This document shows positions 1 through 5,571 of a stretch of 5,812 nucleotides of DNA, one piece after another. Under the pieces are notes generated by a model. That model searched no databases and had not been told where the DNA came from. It saw only the letters and a program-made list of their open reading frames with translations. Made by a program: the position numbers and the translations under genes. The stretch comes from Desulfobacterales bacterium. GTDB lineage: Bacteria > Desulfobacterota > Desulfobacteria > Desulfobacterales > C00003060. The stretch spans positions 1-5,812 of the forward strand of contig JAUWMM010000142.1 of NCBI GenBank assembly GCA_030613145.1, given 5' to 3'. Position 1 is the first letter of the stretch, and each line of letters opens with the position of its first letter.

Positions 1-396
1 TTTAACTCGCGTTCGAAAGCTCTTGCTCTTGAATTGATGAGATTTCTTGAATTGCTGGATGTAAATGTCGTTTCGGGAGCTGGTTATGAACCCCGTCGAG
101 TAGATGAGAAGGTTATTGCTCGTTTGGAACAACCTTTGGACTTCCTAATTTACCTAATAACACAAGATGGTGAATCAACATGGACTAGAGATGAATTGGC
201 ATACTCTTTAGCCAAAGGATATGCTGTAGTTTTACTCGTCGAATCTGGAGCAGAAATAGGCAAAGGTTTACTCGGGAATTGGGAATATCTAGAATTTGAG
301 CGCGATCACATAGGCGATACTTTCGTTGGAATCTTAGAGGCCATGCACTACATAAAACAGGAGAAGGTCGCAGCTAAAAAATACAAAAAAGGTTGA
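1..396 (+). CDS. TIR-like domain protein, 3' part (5' end outside window)
   Basis: The reading frame is open from the first base to TGA at 394-396, giving 131 in-window residues, so the true start lies upstream. An internal TTG/ATG at 34-39 is possible but would cut into the domain. The pattern fits a TIR fold: an opening helix after strand A (SKALALELMRFLELL), a hydrophobic strand ending in T (LDFLIYLIT, about residues 46-54), then W61-T-R-D-E65 followed by LAYSLAKG, a strand AVVLLVE, and the tail GLLGNWEYLEFERD common in bacterial TIR-like proteins. WxxxE carries the catalytic Glu in NAD-cleaving TIR domains, so NAD hydrolase or cyclase activity, often part of antiphage defence, is plausible but unproven. 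The C-terminus is a short Lys-rich tail. The gene looks more A+T-rich than the genes downstream. An attC-like palindrome follows 21 bp after the stop. Confidence 0.7.
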   Translation, partial: FNSRSKALALELMRFLELLDVNVVSGAGYEPRRVDEKVIARLEQPLDFLIYLITQDGESTWTRDELAYSLAKGYAVVLLVESGAEIGKGLLGNWEYLEFERDHIGDTFVGILEAMHYIKQEKVAAKKYKKG

Positions 397-417
397 TTCG
401 GTTTTAATCAGAACATA

Positions 418-476
418 GCCGAACAAGCGCCTGGAGCAGACCGTGTGAAAACAGCGGCTCAGGCTGGACGTCGCGC
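418..476 (+). other. attC-like imperfect palindrome (possible integron cassette site)
   Basis: A 59-bp stretch has the layout of a short attC site. The R''-like box GCCGAAC (418-424) is followed by an L''-like arm GCCTGGAGC (429-437). The opposite arm GCTCAGGC (457-464) is its reverse complement with one base missing, which is the extrahelical-base arrangement of attC. The last box, GTCGCGC (470-476), stands where GTTRRRY is expected and matches it poorly. The site lies directly after the TIR-like gene in the sense orientation, as in a gene cassette. The weak final box and the absence of a second clear site keep this tentative; it could simply be a transcriptional hairpin. Confidence 0.35.
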
Positions 477-487
477 GTAAGGAGAGT

Positions 488-507
488 GGGACGTTATGTT
501 GCGAGTC
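488..507 (+). repeat. Left arm of a long-range inverted repeat
   Basis: GGGACG (488-493) plus TTATGTTGCGAGTC (494-507). The last 14 bases are found exactly, inverted, at 5549-5562; with a 4-base insertion the match continues into CGTCC at 5567-5571. This arm lies just outside the left direct repeat of the putative element, so the pair flanks the element rather than belonging to its interior. It may be one half of a REP/MITE-like unit linked to the downstream RAYT gene. Confidence 0.65.
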
Positions 508-509
508 TA

Positions 510-525
510 ATTATGTTGTGTGTTT
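510..525 (+). repeat. Left 16-bp direct repeat (putative attL/core site)
   Basis: ATTATGTTGTGTGTTT is repeated exactly and in the same orientation at 5429-5444; the bases immediately before and after differ. An exact 16-mer is not expected by chance in a window of this size. The two copies bracket the whole zinc-finger and recombinase block, as expected for the duplicated core or target left by site-specific integration. Confidence 0.65.
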
Positions 526-793
526 GGAGAGAGGTGAGGGTGCGGTACCCCGCCTACCTCGCCCAAGGATTGATAAATCAGTACCCTGCCTTACCCCGCC
601 CCCTGCAACAAAAATCCCCAACTTTTAGTTCTGAACATCCATGCAAAGCTAGCTCCGCTGATTTTCGCCTCCGTCAATCTTTGACGTTATCCCGCCATTT
701 CGAAGTCGACTATATGCCCGGCCCACCTGCAATTCCGCCTGCCAGCGTTTAGTCCGCGTGATCATTTCTCTCTTAACCATTTGAATAAATAAG
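526..793. other. Non-coding left end of the element, with GC-rich direct repeats and a small hairpin
   Basis: No credible gene is seen. Two imperfect copies of a C-rich unit start 36 bp apart: GTACCCCGCCTACCTCGCCC (545-564) and a close variant at 581-603 (GTACCCTGCC... ACCCCGCCC). The first overlaps an inverted repeat GAGGT...ACCTC with GCGG/CCGC inside. A perfect 6-bp stem with a 3-base loop, CGTCAA-TCT-TTGACG, lies at 672-686. Subterminal repeats of this kind could be recombinase arm sites, but that is inference. No convincing sigma-70 promoter was found. Confidence 0.4.
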
Positions 794-848
794 CCGTTTC
801 AGGCAAAGACCTATAGCTTTTAATTACAAGGAGGTCTTTGTGAAACGG
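794..848 (+). promoter_or_regulatory. Long hairpin enclosing the start of the zinc-finger gene
   Basis: CCGTTTCAGGCAAAGACC (794-811) is complementary to GGTCTTTGTGAAACGG (833-848), giving 16 base pairs with a 2-base bulge and a 21-base loop (812-832). The Shine-Dalgarno AAGGAGG (828-834) sits at the loop/stem edge, and the GTG start codon (840-842) is fully inside the stem. In mRNA this fold should hide the start codon and so limit translation unless it is opened. The same palindrome in DNA could instead be an operator or a recombinase site. Confidence 0.6.
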
Positions 849-1301
849 AGAAAATGTAAAAATTGTAACGAGTTGTTTGTCATAACCCCAAGGCATCCTG
901 ACCAAGAATACTGCAGTCGGAAAAAATGCCAGAGGGCACGGAAAACCCAGTGGCAGCGCCGGAAATTATCCAGTGACGAGGATTACCGGAAGAATCAGGC
1001 CGACTGCCAGGAGCGGTGGCTAAAGAAACACCCGGGATATTGGAAACGATACAGGGAAAAGCATCCTGAATATGCTCAAAGAAACAGGGAGAAACAGAGA
1101 GCACGCAATCGGATCAACAGGAGACAGCGCCCTGCCAGGTCCACATTTCAAAACATTGTAAAAATGGACGCGAAACAACGGCAAAAGCCTTTAATATCAG
1201 GATTTTATGAACTCATTCCCGTAGCAGACACACCGTTTGCAAACATGGCCCCGATCATCGTCAGAATCGATGAAGCAGTTAATCCCGGTGCTTCTGTGTA
1301 G
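840..1301 (+). CDS. Small basic zinc-finger protein (CxxC...CxxxxC), element-associated
   Basis: A protein of 153 residues starting at GTG, five bases after a perfect AAGGAGG. The N-terminus has a zinc-binding set C6-K-N-C9 and C25-x4-C30, in the context PRHPDQEYCSRKKCQRARK. A strongly basic, aromatic-rich stretch follows (about residues 35-100, with repeated KHPGYW/KHPEYA and many Arg/Lys), suited to nucleic-acid binding. The tail contains two related motifs, IVKMDA (106-111) and FANMAP (133-138), around SGFYELIP. I recall this whole plan from uncharacterised proteins of environmental bacteria that often sit near recombinases or IS elements; no function is established. It is separated by 0.5 kb from the recombinase operon, so it is probably a separate transcript. 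The start codon lies in a hairpin. A regulatory or DNA-binding accessory role is inference. Confidence 0.75.
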   Translation: MKRRKCKNCNELFVITPRHPDQEYCSRKKCQRARKTQWQRRKLSSDEDYRKNQADCQERWLKKHPGYWKRYREKHPEYAQRNREKQRARNRINRRQRPARSTFQNIVKMDAKQRQKPLISGFYELIPVADTPFANMAPIIVRIDEAVNPGASV

Positions 1302-1511
1302 GTTATCCGCAAACAGGACCATTCGATAATGTCCCCCCAAGTCTTTCAGTCTCCTTCTAAACTGCTTGCTATCCTGCCGATTTAAAATCGTAATCCGTTT
1401 TACCGGAGATTCCTGACGGAACTACACTAAAACCTCCAAAGGACTCGTATGCCATCTCAGCACAGCCCTGTTTCCAGGCAATCCCGGCATCTTTTCACAC
1501 CCTGCGGGACG

Positions 1512-1532
1512 TGATTGCAAAGATGGACGCGT
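1512..1532 (+). repeat. 70-bp-phased repeat, copy 1
   Basis: TGATTGCAAAGATGGACGCG followed by T; 21 bases identical to copy 2, whose first base lies exactly 70 bp downstream. It is preceded by GGGACG (1506-1511), also seen at 488-493 and 5563-5568. Confidence 0.75.
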
Positions 1533-1581
1533 TAAACCATCATTTTCTTTTCATATCAATGGTTTATGGTCATATTCGTGA

Positions 1582-1602
1582 TGATTGCAAAGATGGACGC
1601 GT
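1582..1602 (+). repeat. 70-bp-phased repeat, copy 2
   Basis: The same 21 bases as copy 1. The intervening 49 bases are not similar between units, so this is a conserved short site at fixed spacing and not a simple tandem duplication. Seventy bp is close to 6.7 helical turns, so the sites would not lie on the same face of straight B-DNA. Confidence 0.75.
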
Positions 1603-1651
1603 AAATTCCTAAATATAACGCAACTTCAATATGTTATCTCCATTTTGGCGG

Positions 1652-1669
1652 TGATTGCAAAGAGAGGAC
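1652..1669 (+). repeat. 70-bp-phased repeat, copy 3 (diverged)
   Basis: TGATTGCAAAG (1652-1662) matches the first 11 bases of copies 1 and 2 at the same 70-bp spacing; it then diverges to AGAGGAC. A perfect small hairpin follows at 1677-1692. Confidence 0.6.
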
Positions 1670-1773
1670 TCTATTGATTCGCTCCTGCGAATATGCCATT
1701 TAGAACCGTCTTGCGCACAAATCTCCACCACCGCTTCGACGGAAGCCTGGCGCGCAACCCCCATAAGAAAGAT

Positions 1774-1799
1774 CCGGGTTATGAACCCGGTAAGGAGGA
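1774..1799 (+). promoter_or_regulatory. Hairpin plus Shine-Dalgarno before the operon's first gene
   Basis: CCGGGTT-ATG-AACCCGG (1774-1790) is a perfect 7-bp stem with a 3-base loop. One base later comes AAGGAGG (1792-1798), four bases before the ATG at 1803. The hairpin leaves the ribosome site free but abuts it. It could stabilise the 5' end of the mRNA, act as an operator, or be a processed leader end. No U-run follows, so it is not a typical terminator. Confidence 0.5.
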
Positions 1800-1802
1800 A
1801 AC

Positions 1803-2150
1803 ATGAAACGCTTTACCCAAAACGAGTTGTTTGAACTGCGAAACCACATTCCAATCAGCACCTTGATAGTGGAACGTTTGAAAATACCTGCCAAGATCAG
1901 TGAAGGCATCTTCCGTTTCCTCTGCCCCCTTTGCGGCGAGTTTCAAACGGCCACAAATCCCAAAACAAACCTGGCCAGATGCTTTCGCTGTGAAAGAAAC
2001 TTCAACACCATTGACATGGTCATGACATGTGAAAAAACCACTTTTGTCAAAACCGTCGATATGCTCAAAGCGTACCAGCAAAAGCTTAAACAAGTGCGCC
2101 ATCTATCCAATTCCAACGGAAAACACACTTGCAGTTCAGGAGGGAAATAA
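1803..2150 (+). CDS. CHC2 (DnaG-type) zinc-ribbon protein, first gene of the recombinase operon
   Basis: A protein of 115 residues with a strong ribosome site (AAGGAGG). An N-terminal helix region (ELFELRNHIPISTLIVERL) is followed by a zinc ribbon, C41-P-L-C44 and C60-F-R-C63, with TNPKTNLARCF between and NFNTIDMVM after. This resembles the CHC2 finger of DnaG primases, where the second knuckle (CFxC) is followed by a G-D/I-D-hydrophobic segment. The protein ends soon after, with no TOPRIM or primase catalytic domain, so it is not a primase by itself. The family domain binds DNA, which makes a DNA-binding accessory role in recombination or its control the best inference. Its TAA stop (2148-2150) directly abuts the ATG of the first recombinase, so the two are surely co-translated. 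Confidence 0.75.
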   Translation: MKRFTQNELFELRNHIPISTLIVERLKIPAKISEGIFRFLCPLCGEFQTATNPKTNLARCFRCERNFNTIDMVMTCEKTTFVKTVDMLKAYQQKLKQVRHLSNSNGKHTCSSGGK

Positions 2151-3317
2151 ATGAAACGCCAAAACACAAAAGACATGTCCCAGGCAGTCGATGCGTATCT
2201 GCGCTGGATGGCTTCTGCACAGTACAGCCCACACACCATCGAGTTCTATCAATGGATACTGAAACACTGGATCGAGTTTGCTAATGCTTCCAGCATGGCC
2301 TTGAATGACCTGTTTACACCAGAGGTCTTCAAGGCATTTGAATCCGCATCCCGACTTAAGTCCATCTCTCTGATCCCAATCAGATCTCTGGCTCGATATC
2401 TATACGAAAACAATCAGCTTGAAGCGCCGATGCAAACATTCCATGAGAGATTGCCCAACATCTATGAGCAATACCTTGCACATTACGAAGATATCCGAAA
2501 CATAAACCATACAACAATTCTACGATGCCGGAACGTTTTTCTGTCGCTCCACCGACATCTCGATGACGACGATCTTTCAACTCTCACCATTGAGAAAATC
2601 GATGGGTTCCTGAAACATTATAACGCCGGATACAGTCCGGTATCCCAACGCCATCACAGATCCTGCGTACGAGGACTCCTGCAATACCTCTACTGCCAAA
2701 AAGTCCTTCGAAGGGACCTCTCAACCCTCTTGTCAGGCCCTCCTTTCTATGCCCAGGCCAAACCTCCAAGGTTCCTCCGGCCGGCCGAAGTTGAACACCT
2801 CTTCTCCAGCCTGTCCTGGGAACGTCCTAAGGACTTCAGGTGCAATGCCATGATCTATCTGGCATACACGCTGGGTCTCAGGCCAATGGAAATCAGCCTG
2901 ATATCTCTGGATGACATCTCCTTTGCCAAAAAAGAAATCAGGCTTGTCAACCGAAAAAATACCGTCCCTTTGCGCCTTCCTTTGCCAGAGGAAACCCTCA
3001 AAGCCATTGTCGCTCATATGGCACATGCAAGGCATCAGACTAACCTCAGGGCTCTTTTTGTGACCTTCACCGCACCCTATCGCCCCGTTTCCCGCTACAC
3101 TGTCAGTTATGATATCTCCACTTGTCTCCACAAGACAGGCATATCCGAATCCGCTTACTGCCTCAGACATACATACGCTCAGAATTTGTTGGAGGCAGGC
3201 GCTTCCATTTTCCAGGTCAAAGAAATGCTGGGTCATGACCGCATCCAGACCACACAGCGCTATATCCATGTTCACACACAATTGATGCGAAAGGCACTCT
3301 TTGATGAAACCATTTAA
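2151..3317 (+). CDS. Tyrosine recombinase A of the trio (RitA-like)
   Basis: A protein of 388 residues; AGGAGGG (2138-2144) lies six bases before the ATG, which abuts the preceding stop. Two N-terminal SAM-like DNA-binding units are suggested, at about residues 10-95 (VDAYLRWM...SPHTIEFYQWIL) and 105-190 (YLAHYEDI...TTILRCRNVFLSL), so it is longer than XerC/D. The catalytic domain at about 205-380 has R244 (LGLRPMEI), K269 (NRKNTVPL), box II Y336-C-L-R339-H340, H362 (MLGHDR) and the nucleophile Y371 (TTQRYIHV). The first His of the usual HxLRH is Tyr here; otherwise the set is complete, so an active DNA strand-exchange enzyme is likely. Length and first position match RitA of RIT elements. 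It overlaps the next gene by 14 bases. Confidence 0.92.
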   Translation: MKRQNTKDMSQAVDAYLRWMASAQYSPHTIEFYQWILKHWIEFANASSMALNDLFTPEVFKAFESASRLKSISLIPIRSLARYLYENNQLEAPMQTFHERLPNIYEQYLAHYEDIRNINHTTILRCRNVFLSLHRHLDDDDLSTLTIEKIDGFLKHYNAGYSPVSQRHHRSCVRGLLQYLYCQKVLRRDLSTLLSGPPFYAQAKPPRFLRPAEVEHLFSSLSWERPKDFRCNAMIYLAYTLGLRPMEISLISLDDISFAKKEIRLVNRKNTVPLRLPLPEETLKAIVAHMAHARHQTNLRALFVTFTAPYRPVSRYTVSYDISTCLHKTGISESAYCLRHTYAQNLLEAGASIFQVKEMLGHDRIQTTQRYIHVHTQLMRKALFDETI

Positions 3318-4278
3318 CAGCCGTATCGCAGAGCAACTGGAAGCGTATGTTGCTTATCGCAAAGACCTTGGTTTTACAGATAAGCACCTTAGAAGCACCT
3401 TGCGGCCATTCGATCTCTTTGTGGCACAAACAGGCCTGAGTTTGCAGCAGATCAATCCCCTGGATTTTATGGATTTCAGGAAATCGCTCAAACAAGAACC
3501 GCGGTCCATAAACGCCATCATTATTGCCACGCGGGGATTCTTCGACTACCTCATCCGAATCCGGTTGTTGGAGAATAACCCCCTCAAAGATTTTCCCATG
3601 CAGAGGGAAAACGCATTTGTTCCCTTTATCTTTTCTCCATCACAGACAAAACGCATGCTCGCCGCCATCCACCGAAAGATAAGACAACATCCCACACACT
3701 TCCTCAACGATCTGACCGTTTACACCGCAATCTTTCTCCTTGCCCAATGCGGCATGAGACTGTCTGAACCCCTCAGATTGAAAAATCACCACTACCGGAA
3801 AGACGACGGCACCCTCTATATCGAAAAAACAAAGTTCAGAAAAGATCGGCTCATAGCTCTCTCATCCCACGTCATTCAGCACCTCAACAATTACCTGTCC
3901 GTAAAAAACACGCTTAGAACCGAAGATGAAAGCCAATGGCTCCTGACCGCCCCAAAGGGCGGACAATTGCGATCAAACCGCATCTATGCCGCATTCCATC
4001 AGACATTGGAGAACATCGGCCTCAAACGCAATAGACACATTATTGGGAACACGGTTTTTGCAGCTCCTACGCCTCACAGCCTGAGGCATTCATTCGCAGT
4101 CAATACATTAAATCGCATCCGTTCCAGGGGACAGGACCCGCAAATCGCCCTGCCAATCCTCTCCGCCTATATGGGCCACCGGAAATATCGCTACACAGCC
4201 GTTTATCTCAAATTCACAGATGCCGGGCAGCGACAGCAACTCCTTGACTTCAGCATAAAGGCACTCCACGATATATGA
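3304..4278 (+). CDS. Tyrosine recombinase B of the trio (RitB-like)
   Basis: A protein of 324 residues from ATG 3304; an in-frame TTG at 3301 would add one residue, but ATG has the better spacing to GAAAGG (3289-3294). It begins inside the end of gene A, so translation is coupled. The N-terminal SAM-like domain spans about residues 5-95 (YVAYRKDLGFTDKHLRSTLRPFDLF) and the catalytic domain about 110-320. Counting the TTG start as residue 1, the catalytic set is complete: R153 (CGMRLSEPL), K178 (EKTKFRKDR), H259-S-L-R262-H263, H293 (YMGHRK) and Y302 (TAVYLKF). Strand cleavage by Y302 through a 3'-phosphotyrosine link is the family mechanism. Its TGA stop overlaps the next ATG as ATGA (4275-4278). 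Confidence 0.92.
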   Translation: MKPFNSRIAEQLEAYVAYRKDLGFTDKHLRSTLRPFDLFVAQTGLSLQQINPLDFMDFRKSLKQEPRSINAIIIATRGFFDYLIRIRLLENNPLKDFPMQRENAFVPFIFSPSQTKRMLAAIHRKIRQHPTHFLNDLTVYTAIFLLAQCGMRLSEPLRLKNHHYRKDDGTLYIEKTKFRKDRLIALSSHVIQHLNNYLSVKNTLRTEDESQWLLTAPKGGQLRSNRIYAAFHQTLENIGLKRNRHIIGNTVFAAPTPHSLRHSFAVNTLNRIRSRGQDPQIALPILSAYMGHRKYRYTAVYLKFTDAGQRQQLLDFSIKALHDI

Positions 4279-5294
4279 AACTTTCAGACTGCATACATCA
4301 GTTTTTTGATCACTACCTGCCCCATCTAAAGGGGGCCAGCGAACAGACCATCTGTTCCTATCGGGAGGCATTTACCCTCCTGCTTCCGTTTGCAGCCAGG
4401 TATCATCACGTCTCGATTCAAAACCTTCAGCTAAAACAACTTTCATTTAACGCCATTGTCTCCTTCCTGGACCACATTGAAGCTCAGCGATACAACAGCC
4501 CCAGGACTCGAAATCAACGCCTGGCCGCCATCAAATCTTTTGCCAAAATGATCAGCCTCATATATCCCGACCGGAAAGCCATTGCACAGCCCATACGAAA
4601 CATCCCTCAGAAACGCGCACAGAAAAAACTGATCGGATATCTTACGCCCGACGAGATACTCAATGTCTTTCAAGCAGTTGACCTGAAAAAGCCTGAAGGG
4701 GTCCGGGATTACACCATCCTTCATCTCCTTGCCGACTCTGGCGCCAGGGCAGCGGAAATCGCAGCATTGAAGATCGATTATTTTGACCCGGACAAAAACA
4801 CTCTTGCCATCCTTGGGAAAGGAAACCGGTATCGCCAGATTATACTCCAACCCAGGACTGTGGAACTTATAACGCTCTACATCGACAGGTATCGCCCAAC
4901 ACCCAGACCCTTTTACCAGAACAGCTTGTTTGTCAATCAGCGCGCACAGGCTTTGACACGCCACGGTATCTATCGAATGTGCAAAAAATATCTCGGTATG
5001 GCATTGACGGAAAAGCGGCTCAAGTCCCTGAGCCCCGCACACAGCTTCCGGCATTCATGTGCAGTAAACATGTTATCTCAAGGTAAAGACCTTACCGAGA
5101 TAAAAAATCGCCTCGGACATGAAAAACTCGAAACTACCATGGGCTATCTACGGCTGAACCTGCACTCTAAAGTAGAGTTGCAGAAAACCTTTCTCGAATT
5201 TACCGCATCGAAAATTGCCTTTGACAAGAAAGTAGAAGCCCTGATCGACTGGGAAGCAAAAGAAAAAACCCTGGCCTGGCTGGATACCCTATAG
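4275..5294 (+). CDS. Tyrosine recombinase C of the trio (RitC-like)
   Basis: A protein of 339 residues, starting at the ATG of an ATGA overlap with gene B; AAAGG (4257-4261) lies upstream. The N-terminal SAM-like domain spans about residues 5-95 (FFDHYLPHLKGASEQTICSYREAFTLLLPF) and the catalytic domain about 120-300: R158 (SGARAAEI), K182 (LGKGNRYR), H256-S-F-R259-H260, H282 (RLGHEK) and Y291 (TTMGYLRL). All six residues are present, so it should be active. It carries about 40 residues beyond the nucleophile, a helical charged tail (KIAFDKKVEALIDWEAKEKTLAWL) that could contact a partner recombinase. It is the last gene of the operon, and length and position match RitC. Confidence 0.92.
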   Translation: MKLSDCIHQFFDHYLPHLKGASEQTICSYREAFTLLLPFAARYHHVSIQNLQLKQLSFNAIVSFLDHIEAQRYNSPRTRNQRLAAIKSFAKMISLIYPDRKAIAQPIRNIPQKRAQKKLIGYLTPDEILNVFQAVDLKKPEGVRDYTILHLLADSGARAAEIAALKIDYFDPDKNTLAILGKGNRYRQIILQPRTVELITLYIDRYRPTPRPFYQNSLFVNQRAQALTRHGIYRMCKKYLGMALTEKRLKSLSPAHSFRHSCAVNMLSQGKDLTEIKNRLGHEKLETTMGYLRLNLHSKVELQKTFLEFTASKIAFDKKVEALIDWEAKEKTLAWLDTL

Positions 5295-5312
5295 GCACTG
5301 GCAACGACTTCG

Positions 5313-5336
5313 GCCTTCTAAAAACCTGATGAAGGC
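5313..5336 (+). terminator. Weak hairpin after the recombinase operon
   Basis: GCCTTC (5313-5318) pairs with GAAGGC (5331-5336) across a 12-base loop, 19 bases after the stop of recombinase C. Only TATTATT follows, not a run of T, so it is at best a poor Rho-independent terminator and may simply protect the mRNA end. Confidence 0.3.
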
Positions 5337-5428
5337 TATTATTAACGCCTGTCCGGCCAAAGACAGAACCCGTTTATCTGCATAGCCATCCGGTTCCCCG
5401 GTCAGATCATCTCCATTTGTCGTTCATT

Positions 5429-5444
5429 ATTATGTTGTGTGTTT
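5429..5444 (+). repeat. Right 16-bp direct repeat (putative attR/core site)
   Basis: An exact second copy of ATTATGTTGTGTGTTT, same orientation as 510-525, 134 bp after the last recombinase stop. Recombination between the two copies would remove 4,919 bp and leave one copy. Confidence 0.65.
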
Positions 5445-5548
5445 TTTCTTGTCCAACGTCTAAAATGATATAACATATTGATTTTACATGGACTTCAGTA
5501 TTGTCTTGACGAAACCAGAAACTGCTTGTAATATCATCAGGTTAGGAG

Positions 5549-5571
5549 GACTCGCAACATAAGGGACGTCC
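5549..5571 (-). repeat. Right arm of the long-range inverted repeat (REP-like, before RAYT)
   Basis: GACTCGCAACATAA (5549-5562) is the exact reverse complement of 494-507; after four extra bases (GGGA), CGTCC (5567-5571) continues the match to 488-493. It lies 54 bp before the RAYT start codon. RAYT genes are commonly flanked by the short palindromic repeats they mobilise, so a REP or MITE end is a reasonable reading. Confidence 0.6.

Larger units (their letters stand above)
1302..1802. other. Non-coding stretch upstream of the recombinase operon, with phased repeats
   Basis: No credible gene is seen in these 501 bases on either strand. The stretch holds three repeat copies spaced exactly 70 bp apart (1512, 1582, 1652), a perfect 6-bp hairpin ATTCGC-TCCT-GCGAAT at 1677-1692 just after the third copy, and a second hairpin at 1774-1790 directly before the operon's first ribosome binding site. 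The operon promoter should lie here. I could not pick a convincing -35/-10 pair. Confidence 0.5.
510..5444 (+). mobile_element. Putative RIT-like (recombinase-in-trio) element with two zinc-finger genes
   Basis: The element is defined by the exact 16-bp direct repeats at 510-525 and 5429-5444 and by its content: three consecutive, different tyrosine recombinase genes with overlapping ends. RIT elements are known for exactly this A-B-C trio of roughly 400, 320 and 340 residues; here the lengths are 388, 324 and 339. Tn554-type transposons also use a trio, but their TnpB is much larger and TnpC is small and not a tyrosine recombinase. This copy also carries a small CxxC zinc-finger gene and a CHC2 zinc-ribbon gene, the latter in the same operon. 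The exact ends are inferred, because RIT elements are usually described with inverted terminal repeats and no clear inverted pair was seen just inside the direct repeats. Confidence 0.6.

Noticed and set aside
486..752. 88-codon open frame on the + strand
   Set aside because: It has no ribosome site, a low-complexity proline-rich translation and no recognisable domain, and it spans the direct repeat and C-rich repeats, so it is probably chance.
1512..1669. CRISPR array
   Set aside because: Only three copies, the third matching over just 11 bases, with 49-bp spacers and no cas genes nearby; phased binding sites fit better.
1803..2150. DnaG-like primase
   Set aside because: Only the zinc ribbon is present; the 115-residue protein ends without a TOPRIM/RNA polymerase domain.
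2733..3281. 182-codon open frame on the - strand
   Set aside because: It is a shadow of recombinase A, whose catalytic motifs in the + frame are unmistakable.
4443..5054. 203-codon open frame on the - strand
   Set aside because: It is a shadow of recombinase C; the translation shows no coherent domain.
2151..5294. Tn554-family TnpA-TnpB-TnpC transposition genes
   Set aside because: In Tn554, TnpB is about 630 residues and TnpC is a small protein that is not a recombinase; here all three are full tyrosine recombinases of 324-388 residues.
5451..5548. Second attC-like site
   Set aside because: GTCCAAC (5451-5457) fits an R'' box and ATGATAT/ATATCAT could pair, but the spacers are unequal and the final box GTTAGGA is off consensus; too weak to call.
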